Of a DNA stretch of 62,100 nucleotides, positions 1-8,736 are shown piece after piece (position 1 is the stretch's first letter; each line of letters begins with the position of its first letter). The DNA comes from Clostridia bacterium (lineage in GTDB: Bacteria > Bacillota > Clostridia > CAKSNL01 > HGM11501): NCBI GenBank assembly GCA_900766735.1, contig CAAFWO010000030.1:1-62100 (forward strand), written 5' to 3'. A program made the translations under genes and the position numbers. The notes below the pieces were generated by a model. It searched no databases and was not told the DNA's origin. It worked only from the letters and a program-made list of their open reading frames with translations.

Positions 1-38
1 AAATCCTCGTCATATTTGGTATAATTGTTGTTACCCAT
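1..38 (-). CDS. Partial small protein of the mobile element (N-terminus only)
   Basis: Reading leftward, an ATG at 38-36 begins MGNNNYTKYDED and runs off the window edge. A good ribosome binding site (AGGAGG) lies 8 bases upstream of the ATG, and the AT-rich stretch up to about 130 could hold its promoter. It is divergent from xis/int, so it is probably a small regulatory or accessory gene of the same integrated element. Only 12 residues are visible, so the function cannot be named. Confidence 0.5.
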   Translation of the reverse strand, partial: MGNNNYTKYDED

Positions 39-155
39 TTGTCTTTCCTCCTGTTTTTGTGTTTATTTTATTATATCATATTTTGCATATTTATGTCTAC
101 TTTTTTAGTATAGCACCAAGCTTCTAAAAGCAACGCAAAAACAGAAATCATACCT

Positions 156-350
156 ATGCTTAAAACTGTCGAGCAAATGAGCCGTGTTAGTGGTATAGGT
201 GCTAAAACTCTCCGTAAACTTATGGACGACGGTGAGCTGGAATTTGTGCAGAACGGCAACAGGCGTCTTTTGGCTGACAGTGCCATTTGGGATTGGTATA
301 ACAAATATAAAACTGTTTCACATTCAAATGCACCGGTTAGCGAGGTGTAG
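156..350 (+). CDS. xis: Excisionase-type DNA-binding protein
   Basis: A 64-residue protein with a MerR/excisionase-like winged helix-turn-helix: 'VSGIGAKTLRKLMDDGELEFVQNGNRRLL' type order, split here as the recognition part VSGIGAKTLRKLM and the wing ELEFVQNGNRRLL. Small proteins of this type bend DNA at attachment sites and steer the integrase toward excision. It ends 3 bases before the integrase start, the usual xis-int arrangement of Tn916-like and other Gram-positive conjugative elements. No strong ribosome binding site precedes the ATG. It is AT-rich compared with the chromosomal genes further right, consistent with transfer. The assignment rests on size, HTH pattern and position. Confidence 0.75.
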   Translation: MLKTVEQMSRVSGIGAKTLRKLMDDGELEFVQNGNRRLLADSAIWDWYNKYKTVSHSNAPVSEV

Positions 351-353
351 CGT

Positions 354-1661
354 ATGGCTGTAACTGCAAGAAGTGTAAAAAATAAAAGGGACGCTGACGG
401 TAAGCTGACAGGACGCACCGGTACTGTATATGATGTAAATGTAAAATATAAATTACCTGACGGAAGTAAAAAGGCATATACGAAAAAAGGGTTTTTAACT
501 AAACTATCGGCACAGCAGCACGAGGCTAAAGTGAAAACAGAATTACAGAATCCTAATTATTTTGAGGAAATTGCAAAAGCAGAATGTAATTTATCTGTTA
601 AAGAATATTTAGATGAATGGCTACAGGGGCACGTAAAAACAAATTTACGCCCCGGCACTTATGCTACATATTATTCAAATGCGAATAATTATATTATCCT
701 TTATGTCGGAAATTTAAAACTGCGGGATTTGTCCCCAGTTGTTCTTGATAAACTTTTCCAGCGTTTCTTAAATGAGGGGCTAAAGCCCAGCACGGTTTTA
801 GTTGTAAAAAGATTATTAAGTGTTGCATTGGAACACGCAAGAAAATATAGGTATGTGGAAATAAATGCGGCTAAAGATACATTGACAAAATTAAGCCCTA
901 CACAGAATACGGCTCCGCCATTTGATATAGAGCAAACAAAAACCCTGCTTGAAAGTGTTTCTAATACCATTTGGGAAATGCCTGTATTACTCGGCGGCTT
1001 ATATGGATTGCGTCGTTCCGAAATTGTCGGGCTTCGTTGGCAGAATGTGGATATGCAAAATAATACTTTTGAGGTAGTGGAACAGCTACCCTTTAAACTG
1101 CCTGCCGACACAAAAACCATTTATGAAATGGCGCCTACAAAATCAAAGGCAAGTATGCGTAAATTACCTATAACCGACTTGGCAAAACCTTTCTTTGAAA
1201 AACAGCTTGAAATACAAAACTGTCAGAAAACTTTCGCAACACAAAATAATTTAGCGTATTACGATAATGGACTACTTGTTGCAAGACAAGACGGTACGCC
1301 TTTACAGGCAGATTGGATTTCAACACAATTTGCAGCTTTGCTTACTGCTTTGGATTTGCCACACATTCGTTTTCACGATTTAAGGCACGGAGCAGCGACC
1401 AATATGCACCAGCTAACAGGTGACTTTTTCACAGTAGGTGAAATATTAGGTCATACAGGTATAGCAGCTTCGCTTGGAATGTCTGTTAATTTTGAAATGG
1501 TAACTTCAAGATATGTAGATGTCCGTATGGAAAGAAAAAAACAAGTTATTGAAGTGTACCATAATGCAGTACAGGAAAAACAAGTTGAGCCGATTAAGCC
1601 TATTGCAGGGAAGAAAATCCCAGAGCCTAAAAAGGCAAAATATAAAGGGTATGAGTTATAA
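354..1661 (+). CDS. int: Tyrosine-type integrase of an integrative element
   Basis: A 435-residue site-specific recombinase that would integrate and excise the element lying to the left of the window. Order of domains: an N-terminal AP2-like arm-binding domain (about 20-65), a SAM-like core-binding domain (about 80-175) and a C-terminal catalytic domain (about 190-390). The catalytic residues are visible: R220 in GLRRSEI, a Lys near 263-270, H341 and R344 in HDLRHG, H367 in LGHTG and the nucleophile Y387 in SRYVDV. The length is typical of Firmicute ICE integrases, and the gene appears intact. It follows xis by 3 bases with a GAGG ribosome site inside the end of xis. The gene is AT-rich relative to the rest of the window. 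The element end must lie between 1662 and about 1860. Confidence 0.92.
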   Translation: MAVTARSVKNKRDADGKLTGRTGTVYDVNVKYKLPDGSKKAYTKKGFLTKLSAQQHEAKVKTELQNPNYFEEIAKAECNLSVKEYLDEWLQGHVKTNLRPGTYATYYSNANNYIILYVGNLKLRDLSPVVLDKLFQRFLNEGLKPSTVLVVKRLLSVALEHARKYRYVEINAAKDTLTKLSPTQNTAPPFDIEQTKTLLESVSNTIWEMPVLLGGLYGLRRSEIVGLRWQNVDMQNNTFEVVEQLPFKLPADTKTIYEMAPTKSKASMRKLPITDLAKPFFEKQLEIQNCQKTFATQNNLAYYDNGLLVARQDGTPLQADWISTQFAALLTALDLPHIRFHDLRHGAATNMHQLTGDFFTVGEILGHTGIAASLGMSVNFEMVTSRYVDVRMERKKQVIEVYHNAVQEKQVEPIKPIAGKKIPEPKKAKYKGYEL

Positions 1662-1709
1662 GTTAGTATATCTTGGCATAAACCTTTCTAACTCTTGCTT
1701 GATGTTCGG

Positions 1710-1729
1710 TCACCAAAATGTCACCAAAA
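1710..1729 (+). repeat. Direct repeat TCACCAAAA x2, candidate integrase arm sites
   Basis: TCACCAAAA occurs at 1710-1718 and again at 1721-1729, one helical turn apart, just past the integrase stop. Short direct repeats in this position are where the N-terminal domain of lambda/Tn916-type integrases binds. Function is inferred from position and spacing only. Confidence 0.5.
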
Positions 1730-1765
1730 CGCATTTTGAGGGCCTTTTTTCAGCAGTAATAAAAA

Positions 1766-1819
1766 ACTTCAAAAGCCGTGTTTTTGTTGATATTACAACA
1801 CTTTCACGACTTTTGAAGT
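1766..1819. repeat. 15-bp inverted repeat near the element end
   Basis: ACTTCAAAAGCCGTG (1766-1780) is matched in inverted orientation by CACGACTTTTGAAGT (1805-1819) with one mismatch and a 24-base spacer. It lies between the integrase stop and the start of chromosomal (AraC remnant) sequence. It could be a recombinase binding site, or a hairpin that ends integrase transcription; the run of T needed for a normal terminator is absent. The homopolymer-rich junction at about 1853-1872 is the likely element boundary. Confidence 0.5.
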
Positions 1820-1859
1820 ATGCAAATAAAATAATTATCTCAAAAATCCAAAACTTTTT

Positions 1860-2355
1860 TTAAAAATTTTTTTCTTTTCGCATCTGCCGGTATTTTAACG
1901 GCGTTATATTGTTGTGAGAGACAAACACATTGATGAAATGCCCGGTTGAAAGATAGCCGGTAAGCTCCGCCGTTTCGTTTTTCCCGTGTTCGGAGGCTAA
2001 AAGCGCCATAAATGCGGAAATTTCATCATATTCCGAATCCGACAGAGCGATGATGAAGGACGAGACGGAGGAGAAAAACGACGGTATCAGGTCTGCCACA
2101 GCTTCCGGCTCAATGCAGATCTGACTGCGCTCATACATTTTATCCGGCGCGACGTAGGGGTTGTGAAGCTGATAAGCCTTTGAATAAATCAGGCTTCGTC
2201 CCGTGACCTTGTCAATGATGCTGTCCGAAATATAGGTGATATCCCCCTGATTTTAAAAGCGAGATCTCGTCATAAGTGTGCGAGTGGAGCCTGTTATAAC
2301 CGCGCGGAAAACCGATTCCGGAATAATGGCCGATGCTTCTTATTGCCCTCGGCAT
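1860..2355 (-). pseudogene. Broken AraC-family regulator
   Basis: Read leftward from an ATG at 2355 with a GAGGG ribosome site, the protein starts like an AraC-type sugar sensor: HSHTYDEISLLKSG, then a frameshift, then DITYISDS...YQLHNPYVAPDK. The shift sits in a run of five G (C-run at 2243-2247 on the plus strand); one G fewer restores the frame. The C-terminus keeps the second helix-turn-helix and the AraC signature (ELTGYLSTGHFINVF then ITPLKYR). The stretch between about residue 110 and that motif is too short, so the first helix-turn-helix has been deleted. Two independent lesions make this a pseudogene. It is divergent from the GH2 remnant at 2470, so the pair was probably a regulator and its target enzyme. 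Confidence 0.85.
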
Positions 2356-2469
2356 GGCGTTGCCCTCCGATTAGTGTACGATTTTATAATTTCTGTACGT
2401 TTTAATATAGTATTGTTCTGAAAATAATTATATAATAAAACCGATAAAGAGTCAAGGAGGTAATAAAAT

Positions 2470-3151
2470 TTGGACAGACTATTTAAAAGAAGCGATTCGG
2501 CAAAGTATTTTTATTTGAATAAAATGTGGGACTTCGTGACCGACTCGGAAAAGAAGGGGGAGAAACTGAAGTATTACAGAAATTTCCCCGAAAACTCAAG
2601 GAAAATGGTCGTTCCGTCATGCCGGAATACCGAGATCGGGCTTTTCAGATATACCGGAACGGCGTGGTACAGGACGTTTTTCTATTCCGAAAGCGAAAAT
2701 ATCTATCTTAATGAACGCATATATAAGCTGGTATAACGATGTGAAACGTGAGGACCGGAAAGAGTTCTTAAAGCGCCGGAAAAAGATGATAAAGGCGTGT
2801 GACGCGCTTGACAAGCCATATGTTATGACGGAGTTCGGCGCGGGGGCTATCGCCGGTTTTAACTCGTTTGAGGCACAGCGCTGGAGCGAGGATTATCAGG
2901 TCGAGTCGCTTAAATTCAGCTTAGAACAGCTCCTTTCGCAAAGGTCGGTTTCAGGGGTCTATATCTGGCAGTACAGCGACATCAGAACCTCCGCCTTTTA
3001 TGAGCTTAGCCGGCCGCGAAGCTTTAACAATAAGGGAATTTTGGATGAATACCGCCGCCCGAAAAGAGCGTATTACACGGTGCGAGATATTTACGGCAGG
3101 CATTCGGGCAAAAAGGCCGAAAACTATAAGATCAAGCTTTTCGGATATTAA
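2470..3151 (+). pseudogene. Remnant of a GH2 beta-glucuronidase
   Basis: Two pieces of one family 2 glycoside hydrolase. The first (2470-2736, TTG start 8 bases after GGAGG) matches the N-terminal sugar-binding domain: YFYLNKMWDF near the start and YTGTAWYRTFF near residue 65. The second, in another frame (about 2711-3151), is the C-terminal end of the catalytic barrel with the nucleophile Glu in VMTEFGAGAIAG, then GVYIWQYSD and NNKGILDEYRRPK. About 400 central residues, including the acid/base Glu, are missing. Intact enzymes are around 600 residues and remove glucuronic acid from conjugates or polysaccharides. The deletion and frame change rule out activity. A good terminator survives at 3150-3190. 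Confidence 0.88.
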
Positions 3152-3190
3152 TAAAACACACCGCCCGTCGGACGGGCGGTGTGTTTTATT
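3150..3190 (+). terminator. Intrinsic terminator after the GH2 remnant
   Basis: A long stem built on ACACACCGCCCGTC / GACGGGCGGTGTGT, flanked by A and T runs, so it can act in both directions between the GH2 remnant and the convergent cinA. Confidence 0.9.
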
Positions 3191-3236
3191 TTTGTAAATA
3201 ATGGCAGACGTTTTTTCGCCTGCCATTATGCCTTTT

Positions 3237-4478
3237 TTAATAGTTTCCGGAAAGGATCGTCCGCCTTATAAGGTCATAGACGTTTAAGACGGCCGTTTTC
3301 CTGACTCTTGCTCTGTCGCCAGGGAGGAAGAGCTTTAACGCCCTGTCGCCCTTTTTGGTCGAGATTGCGATATATACCGTACCGACGGGCTTTTCGGGCG
3401 TTCCTCCGCCCGGGCCGGCAATGCCGGTCGTTGAAACGCCGATGTCGCACTTTGCCGCGACGCGGACGCCCCTTGCCATTTCGATCGCCGTTTCTTCAGA
3501 CACTGCGCCGTGTTTTTTAAGCGTTTCGGCGTTGACGGAAAGCGCGCTCATTTTAGCGGAATTTGCATAGGTCACCGCGCCGTATAAGAACACCTCGGAC
3601 GAGCCGGGAAGATCCGTTATCGCGGAGGACACCATTCCGCCGGTGCATGATTCCGCGGCTGCGAACGTAAGTTTTTTATCAGTCAAAAGCTTTAAGACGG
3701 TTGACGGCAGTGTCGAAGAGCGCCCCTCGGCATAGATCCACTCGCCCAAAACGGAATATATTTCGTTTTTCATCTTGCCGGTAAGAAGTGCGGCTTCCTT
3801 TTCGGTCGCGGCGCTCGCACTTATGCGAAGCACCATCTCGCCGATGCTGACATAGGGCGCGACAGTCGGGTTCTCGCTCTTGGTAAGATGCGAAATTTTC
3901 GCCTCGGCATCAGCCTCGCCGATGCCGAAAAGATGAAGGTACTCTGAGTATACGACCAAGTCCGTCTTTTCCTTGAAATACGGGTAAAGGTATTTATCGA
4001 ACATCGGGCGCATTTCCCTCGGCGGGCCGGGGAGCATTGCCGCGATCTTTCCATTTTTCTCGATGATACACCCGGGCGCCGTTCCGTATTCGTTATAGAG
4101 CACGACCGAGTCGTCGGGGAGGAGAGCCTGCTTTTTGTTTGAGTCTGTCATGACTCTGTTGCGCTTTTTAAAATACTCCGTGAGTTCGTTTAGCGCTCTT
4201 TGGTCATACGACAGCGGAAGATTGAAAAACGACGCGACGGTCTCCTTTGTCATATCGTCATAGGTCGGGCCGAGGCCGCCTGTTAAGATGACGCATTCAC
4301 AGCGCGAAAAGGCGATCTTTAATGCGTCGGTCAGCCTTGATCGGTTGTCGCCGACAACGGTGTGGTAGTGCACGTTGACTCCGAGCGAAGAAAGCCTCGA
4401 CGTTATATACTGCGCGTCCGTGTTCGCGATCTGACCCATTAAGAGCTCGCTTCCGACAGCGATCAATTCAGCGTTCAT
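3237..4478 (-). CDS. cinA: CinA family protein / nicotinamide-nucleotide amidase
   Basis: A 413-residue two-domain protein. Residues 1-170 form the MoaB/CinA-type domain (AELIAVGSELLMGQIANTD, GGLGPTYDDMTKE, LPGPPREM). Residues about 255-410 form the PncC amidase domain (AAESCTGGMVSSAIT, STTGIAGPGGGTPEKPVGTVY). PncC deamidates nicotinamide mononucleotide to recycle pyridine nucleotides; CinA is also tied to competence and DNA damage in some species. The start is taken at the ATG at 4478, which has GAGGTG six bases upstream; an in-frame GTG at 4487 lies inside that ribosome site and is less likely. It lies 15 bases after thiI and is probably the last gene of the desulfurase-thiI-cinA transcript. 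Confidence 0.93.
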   Translation of the reverse strand: MNAELIAVGSELLMGQIANTDAQYITSRLSSLGVNVHYHTVVGDNRSRLTDALKIAFSRCECVILTGGLGPTYDDMTKETVASFFNLPLSYDQRALNELTEYFKKRNRVMTDSNKKQALLPDDSVVLYNEYGTAPGCIIEKNGKIAAMLPGPPREMRPMFDKYLYPYFKEKTDLVVYSEYLHLFGIGEADAEAKISHLTKSENPTVAPYVSIGEMVLRISASAATEKEAALLTGKMKNEIYSVLGEWIYAEGRSSTLPSTVLKLLTDKKLTFAAAESCTGGMVSSAITDLPGSSEVFLYGAVTYANSAKMSALSVNAETLKKHGAVSEETAIEMARGVRVAAKCDIGVSTTGIAGPGGGTPEKPVGTVYIAISTKKGDRALKLFLPGDRARVRKTAVLNVYDLIRRTILSGNY

Positions 4479-4493
4479 AATTGACACCTCTTT

Positions 4494-5666
4494 TTAATAT
4501 TTGCGTATGCGGATAGTCTCGATCCCGTCAACAGCCTTTTTAACAAGCTCATCGACCGGAATGTGGCTTTCGCTTTTTAATATGTTGTCTATATTCGGGT
4601 GCGTCGTCGGGTGCTTGGGCGTGAATACCGTGCAGCAGTCCTCATAGGGAAGGATAGAGGTCTCGAAGGTTTCGATGTTTCTTGCGCGGACGATGATCTC
4701 CTCTTTATCCATTCCGATGCACGGACGGAAAACGGGAATGTCGCACACCTTGTCGGTCACCCCGAGCGCCCATATGGTCTGGCTTGCGACCTGGCCGACC
4801 GATTCGCCGGTGATAAGCGCCTGACAGTCGCGCCTGTGAGCAAATTCCGTTGCGATACGCATCATCAGACGGCGCATAATAAGCGTCATATGCTCGGGAG
4901 GGCAGTTGTCGCGGATAGCGAGCTGAGCCTCGGTAAACGGCACGATGTGAAGCGGAAGGCCGCTCGTGTATTCACCGAGCTTGTCCGCCAGAGCGATGAC
5001 CTTTTCTTTAGCCTTCTCGCTGGTGTAAGGATAGCTGAAAAAGTGGATCGCCTCGATATATACTCCGCGCTTGGCGATCATGTGGCCGGCGACGGGACTG
5101 TCGATTCCGCCGGATAAAAGAAGCATGGCGCGGCCGTTCGTTCCCGTCGGCATTCCGCCGGCGCCGGGAATTTTCCCGGCATAAACATATGCGTCCGTCT
5201 CCCTGACATCGACATGGACGATGAGCTCGGGATTTACCACGTCTACCTTAAGGTTCGGATAGCGCTCCAAAAGTGCGCCGCCGACCATTGCCGAGATCTC
5301 GGGCGACTTATAGGGGAACGACTTGTCCGCTCTTCTGGACTCGACCTTGAAGGTGGAGACAGAGAGCAGTTCGCTCTCCAAATATTCGGGAGCGAAGTTC
5401 ATGATTTTGTCCATATCCTTATCGATAATGCCGGCACGCGAAAGATTCACGATTCCGAATACCTTGGAAAGCGCCTTTAACATTTCGTCAATATCAGAGT
5501 TATTCTCGGGCTCCACATAAATCGTCGCCTGCCTGTCATAGATCTTAAACGGGCCGACGCACTTTAACGCGCGCGACATATTGCCCTTGAGCATATCCTG
5601 AAATCTTCTGCGGTTTCCGCCCTTTAATATAAGTTCGCCTGTTTTGGCAAGAATTATTTCTTTCAT
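4494..5666 (-). CDS. thiI: tRNA 4-thiouridine synthase ThiI
   Basis: A 390-residue enzyme that adenylates U8 of tRNA and transfers sulfur to give 4-thiouridine; it can also supply sulfur for thiazole synthesis. The N-terminal ferredoxin-like/THUMP region spans about 1-165 and the PP-loop ATPase has SGGIDSPVAGH at 185-195. There is no C-terminal rhodanese domain, as in most Firmicutes, where a dedicated cysteine desulfurase hands over the sulfur. The desulfurase gene lies directly upstream and overlaps this start by four bases, matching the known NifZ-ThiI partnership of Bacillus subtilis. Confidence 0.95.
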   Translation of the reverse strand: MKEIILAKTGELILKGGNRRRFQDMLKGNMSRALKCVGPFKIYDRQATIYVEPENNSDIDEMLKALSKVFGIVNLSRAGIIDKDMDKIMNFAPEYLESELLSVSTFKVESRRADKSFPYKSPEISAMVGGALLERYPNLKVDVVNPELIVHVDVRETDAYVYAGKIPGAGGMPTGTNGRAMLLLSGGIDSPVAGHMIAKRGVYIEAIHFFSYPYTSEKAKEKVIALADKLGEYTSGLPLHIVPFTEAQLAIRDNCPPEHMTLIMRRLMMRIATEFAHRRDCQALITGESVGQVASQTIWALGVTDKVCDIPVFRPCIGMDKEEIIVRARNIETFETSILPYEDCCTVFTPKHPTTHPNIDNILKSESHIPVDELVKKAVDGIETIRIRKY

Positions 5667-6778
5667 CTTAAATACTCCAATTTTTTAATTATAATTTCAT
5701 AGGCCTTTGAAAGCTCTTCGGCCGTCGTATCGCGCGAAAAGCTGAACCTTATCGCATTGTCCGCATGCGCCGCGCCCTGTGCGCGAAGCGCCGCATTTGC
5801 CTTGCCCGTGCCCTTTGCGCAGGCAGAGCCGGCGCTGACGAAGACCAAGTCCTCAGAAAGTGCGTTTAGCATTATTTCCGACCTTATCCCGACAAACGAA
5901 ACGTTCAGGACATAAGGGATCGACCTTTCAAGCGAGCCGTTTAACTCCACATCAGGGAGCGACAAAAGCTTTTCGGCAAAGTCATTTTTCAAGGAAAGCA
6001 TTTTTTCATAGTGAGCGGCAGGGTCGATCAGCCTTGCCGCGGCGGCAAAGCCGGCGATGCCTGGCATATTTTCCGTTCCGGAGCGGAAAGCGCCCTCCTG
6101 GCCGCCGCCGAAAACTGTGGGGTGGAGCGTTGCCTTATCTGCCTTGTAAAGCGCGCCGACGCCCTTTGGCCCGTGCACCTTGTGACTGCTCACCGAAAGA
6201 AAATCGACGCCCCATTTTTCGGGATAGAGCGGAAGCTTGCCGTACGACTGAACCGCGTCCACATGAAAATACGCGCGCGGCGCTTTCTTTTTTATAATCG
6301 GAGAAAGCTTGTCGACCGGCATCAGAGCGCCCGTTTCGTTGTTGACGTGCATCACGCTGACAAACGAGGTCTTCTCGTTAACGGCCGCGGCAATGTCCGA
6401 TAAATTGACGACACCGTCCGAATCCGGCGAGACATAGGTAACTGAAAAACCGCGCTTTTCAAGCTCCGAAAAAGCATTAAGCACTGCCGGGTGCTCGATC
6501 GTGGTCGTGACGGCGTGAGCGCCCTTTTTTATGTTCGCACCGCCAAAGGTCGCGAGGTTGTCGCTCTCCGTTCCACCCGAGGTGAAGATGATGTTTTTCG
6601 GCTCGGTGTTAAGCGAGGCGGCGACAGAAGCTCTCGATTCTTTTAAGAGCCTCTCGGCATCAAGGCCGATGCTGTAGCGCGACGAGGGATTGCCGAAATT
6701 ATGGGTCAGCGCGTCACTCACCGCGGCGACGGCCTCATCGCACGGCTTTGTCGTGGCGCTGTTATCAAGGTAAATCAA
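5663..6778 (-). CDS. Cysteine desulfurase (NifS/IscS family), partner of ThiI
   Basis: A 371-residue PLP enzyme that takes sulfur from cysteine and carries it as a persulfide. Visible features: YLDNSATTKP at the N-terminus, GGTESDN at 68-74, the PLP lysine K200 in SSHKVHGPKG, RSGTENMPG at 232-240 and the persulfide cysteine C320 in SAGSACAKGTG. It overlaps thiI by four bases, so the two are translationally coupled, and its main job is probably tRNA thiolation rather than Fe-S assembly. The gene opens the leftward operon; the promoter should lie between 6779 and 6850. Confidence 0.94.
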   Translation of the reverse strand: MIYLDNSATTKPCDEAVAAVSDALTHNFGNPSSRYSIGLDAERLLKESRASVAASLNTEPKNIIFTSGGTESDNLATFGGANIKKGAHAVTTTIEHPAVLNAFSELEKRGFSVTYVSPDSDGVVNLSDIAAAVNEKTSFVSVMHVNNETGALMPVDKLSPIIKKKAPRAYFHVDAVQSYGKLPLYPEKWGVDFLSVSSHKVHGPKGVGALYKADKATLHPTVFGGGQEGAFRSGTENMPGIAGFAAAARLIDPAAHYEKMLSLKNDFAEKLLSLPDVELNGSLERSIPYVLNVSFVGIRSEIMLNALSEDLVFVSAGSACAKGTGKANAALRAQGAAHADNAIRFSFSRDTTAEELSKAYEIIIKKLEYLR

Positions 6779-6850
6779 AAAAACACTCCTTAAATTTTCC
6801 CGAAGGTTAATATATCAGCAGTATATCACTTTTTTTGCAAAAAAGCAATA

Positions 6851-6879
6851 TTGACATTGATTTTTTGTCGTGCTATACT
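6851..6879 (+). promoter_or_regulatory. Strong sigma-A promoter for the hydrolase gene
   Basis: TTGACA (6851-6856), a 17-base spacer, then TATACT (6874-6879) with TG just before the -10 box. It is 30 bases upstream of the hydrolase start and faces right. Confidence 0.85.
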
Positions 6880-6908
6880 ACATTTAACCAAGAAAAGGAG
6901 AAATGAAA

Positions 6909-7715
6909 ATGATATATGAAAAAATTTCACTTGATAAAAACGAAGAAGACGTGTATCTTGAAGCCTATGTGCCCGACACTCTAAAGGACTTTGTTAAGGA
7001 TGCGATCTTGGTCATCCCCGGCGGCGGATATGACTGCGTGTGCTATGACAGGGAGGGAGAGCCCATTGCGCTTGACTTTGTGGGGCGCGGTATGGCAGCG
7101 TTCGTTCTTCACTATTCGGTGAGGGAGAAGGCGCGCTTTCCCCGTCCGCTCATACAGGCATCCAAGGCGATGAAATATATTAAGGACAATTCGGAAAGGT
7201 ATATGATCAACCCCGAAAGAGTGTTTGCGACAGGCTTTTCGGCCGGCGGCCACCTTTGCACATCGCTCGGCACTCTCTGGCATATGAAGGAAATATACGA
7301 CGAAGTTCCGATGGAGGAGGGTTATAACAGGCCGCGCGGCATAATCCCGGTCTATCCGGTAGTCTCTCTCAATGTGCCGACGCACGAGAGAAGCTTTATG
7401 AACATTTTGGGAACGACGGATTTTTCGGGCGAGAACAAGCACAGATTTTCGCTTGACGACCATGTGGACGAGCGCTCCGCTCCGGCCTGCATAATCCACA
7501 CGTCGGACGACGCGGTCGTTCCGGTGTTCAATGCACTCGCTCTTGCAAACGCTTATGCAAAGGCAAAGAGGCAGTTTGAACTTCACATATTTAAAAGCGC
7601 TCCGCACGGAATGGCGCTCTCAAATGAGATTACGGCGTGCGGAACTCCCGAATGGAACAACCCGGCTAACGCAAAGTGGACCTCGCTTGCATACACATGG
7701 ATGAAGAGCATATAA
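6909..7715 (+). CDS. Alpha/beta hydrolase, acetylesterase-like
   Basis: A protein of 268 residues of the alpha/beta hydrolase fold, resembling small carbohydrate acetyl esterases. Seen: the oxyanion-region PGGGYDC near 37-43, the nucleophile elbow GFSAGGH (Ser about 111), an acid candidate in HTSDDAVVP and the catalytic His in APHGMAL. There is no signal peptide, so it acts in the cytoplasm, perhaps trimming acetyl groups from imported oligosaccharides. The start at 6909 is preferred because GGAG lies 8 bases upstream; the ATG at 6903 is only 2 bases from it. The gene has its own promoter and terminator and is monocistronic. The substrate cannot be read from sequence. Confidence 0.8.
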   Translation: MIYEKISLDKNEEDVYLEAYVPDTLKDFVKDAILVIPGGGYDCVCYDREGEPIALDFVGRGMAAFVLHYSVREKARFPRPLIQASKAMKYIKDNSERYMINPERVFATGFSAGGHLCTSLGTLWHMKEIYDEVPMEEGYNRPRGIIPVYPVVSLNVPTHERSFMNILGTTDFSGENKHRFSLDDHVDERSAPACIIHTSDDAVVPVFNALALANAYAKAKRQFELHIFKSAPHGMALSNEITACGTPEWNNPANAKWTSLAYTWMKSI

Positions 7716-7740
7716 AAAAGAGCCTTGCGGCTCTTTTTTA
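7715..7740 (+). terminator. Bidirectional terminator between hydrolase and spoIID
   Basis: AAAAAAGAGCC, a TTGC loop, then GGCTCTTTTTT. The stem overlaps the stop of the convergent spoIID gene and serves both strands. Confidence 0.9.
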
Positions 7741-8655
7741 TATGCGGCCGAACTTGATGCCGGTGTAGTAGGTCTTTAGTATTTCTTTATAGTTTTCACC
7801 TTTTTCGGCGAGGAGATTTGCGCCGTGCTGGCTCATGCCGACGCCGTGGCCGTAGCCGCGGACGGTGAAAACGGCATACCCGTCCGAAAAGCCGAGATTG
7901 AAATTGGTCGACCTTAAGGAAAAGAGGTTTCTTATCGCGTTGCCCGAAAAGGTGACCGAGCCGATAGTAATGCGCTTGACATATCCTCCCGAGTCGCGCT
8001 CGGGCGGAGGGATGGTGAGGTCGCCCTTATAGTCCGAAGAGAGAGAGGCAAGCTTTCCGGTAAATTCCGTTATCGGAACGGTGACGGTCGTTTCATAGTT
8101 TTCTTCAGTCTTTTCAAGCGAGCTGTCGACCGATTTAAGATAAGGAACGTCGGAGCCCCAAACATCGGACGCGGCGGCGGTCTTTCCGGCGCTCATCGAG
8201 TGGAAAACGGCGGTGATCGGCTCGCCGTCATATGTCATGATAACGCCCTTTGTCTCCGAAACGGCCTTTTTGACCTTGGAGAGGTTATCCTCTCCGCCGG
8301 TGTAGTTTTCGGGCGCGATATAGGCCTGACAGCACGAAAAGTCCGCGCAGAGCGCACCGCCCTCGTGAACGTGCGAGTGCATTTTATTAACGGCATAGGT
8401 TCTCGCGGCGACAGCCTGTGCCTTCAAGGCCTCTTCGTTATATGAGGCCGGCATTTCGGCTAAGACAACGCCTTCGATGTAGTCCTCAAGCGACAGTTTC
8501 TTTTCCTCCGTTCCGTCGATCAGAGTGATCTCATCAGGCGTTTCCTCGCTTTTGGGCTTCTCCTCTGGCGCGGCTGAGCCTCCGGAAAAGGCGAGCGACG
8601 GGAGCAGAATGAACGACGCGAAAAGCGCGCCCATACAGCATAAATATGTTTTCAT
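7738..8655 (-). CDS. spoIID: SpoIID/LytB domain protein, stage II sporulation protein D
   Basis: A 305-residue lytic transglycosylase of the SpoIID family, which with SpoIIP and SpoIIM dissolves septal peptidoglycan during forespore engulfment. It has an N-terminal membrane anchor (about 5-25), a Pro/Glu-rich linker and the SpoIID domain: LEDYIEGVVLAEMPASYNEEALKAQ with the catalytic Glu, then AVAARTYAV, HSMSAGKT, and the C-terminal GYGHGVGMSQHGA. The length suits SpoIID itself. Its presence is the best evidence here that the organism forms or descends from spore formers. Confidence 0.9.
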   Translation of the reverse strand: MKTYLCCMGALFASFILLPSLAFSGGSAAPEEKPKSEETPDEITLIDGTEEKKLSLEDYIEGVVLAEMPASYNEEALKAQAVAARTYAVNKMHSHVHEGGALCADFSCCQAYIAPENYTGGEDNLSKVKKAVSETKGVIMTYDGEPITAVFHSMSAGKTAAASDVWGSDVPYLKSVDSSLEKTEENYETTVTVPITEFTGKLASLSSDYKGDLTIPPPERDSGGYVKRITIGSVTFSGNAIRNLFSLRSTNFNLGFSDGYAVFTVRGYGHGVGMSQHGANLLAEKGENYKEILKTYYTGIKFGRI

Positions 8656-8700
8656 AAAACCACCTCGCTTATTTATATTAAAAGCCTGTCCAAAAAATGC

Positions 8701-8730
8701 TTGACTTTTTTAATCATAAGGTGGTAAAAT
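8701..8730 (+). promoter_or_regulatory. Promoter of the decayed MATE gene
   Basis: TTGACT (8701-8706), 18-base spacer, TAAAAT (8725-8730) preceded by GGTGG. It would give a leader of about 130 bases before the MATE remnant. Confidence 0.65.
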
Positions 8731-8736
8731 ATTAAA

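Noticed and set aside
4599..5117. Long plus-strand open frames opposite thiI and the desulfurase
   Set aside because: They lie wholly within well-recognised minus-strand genes, lack ribosome sites and match no family.
6981..7607. 208-codon frame opposite the hydrolase
   Set aside because: Antisense to a gene with intact catalytic motifs and its own promoter; basic, low-complexity translation typical of a shadow frame.
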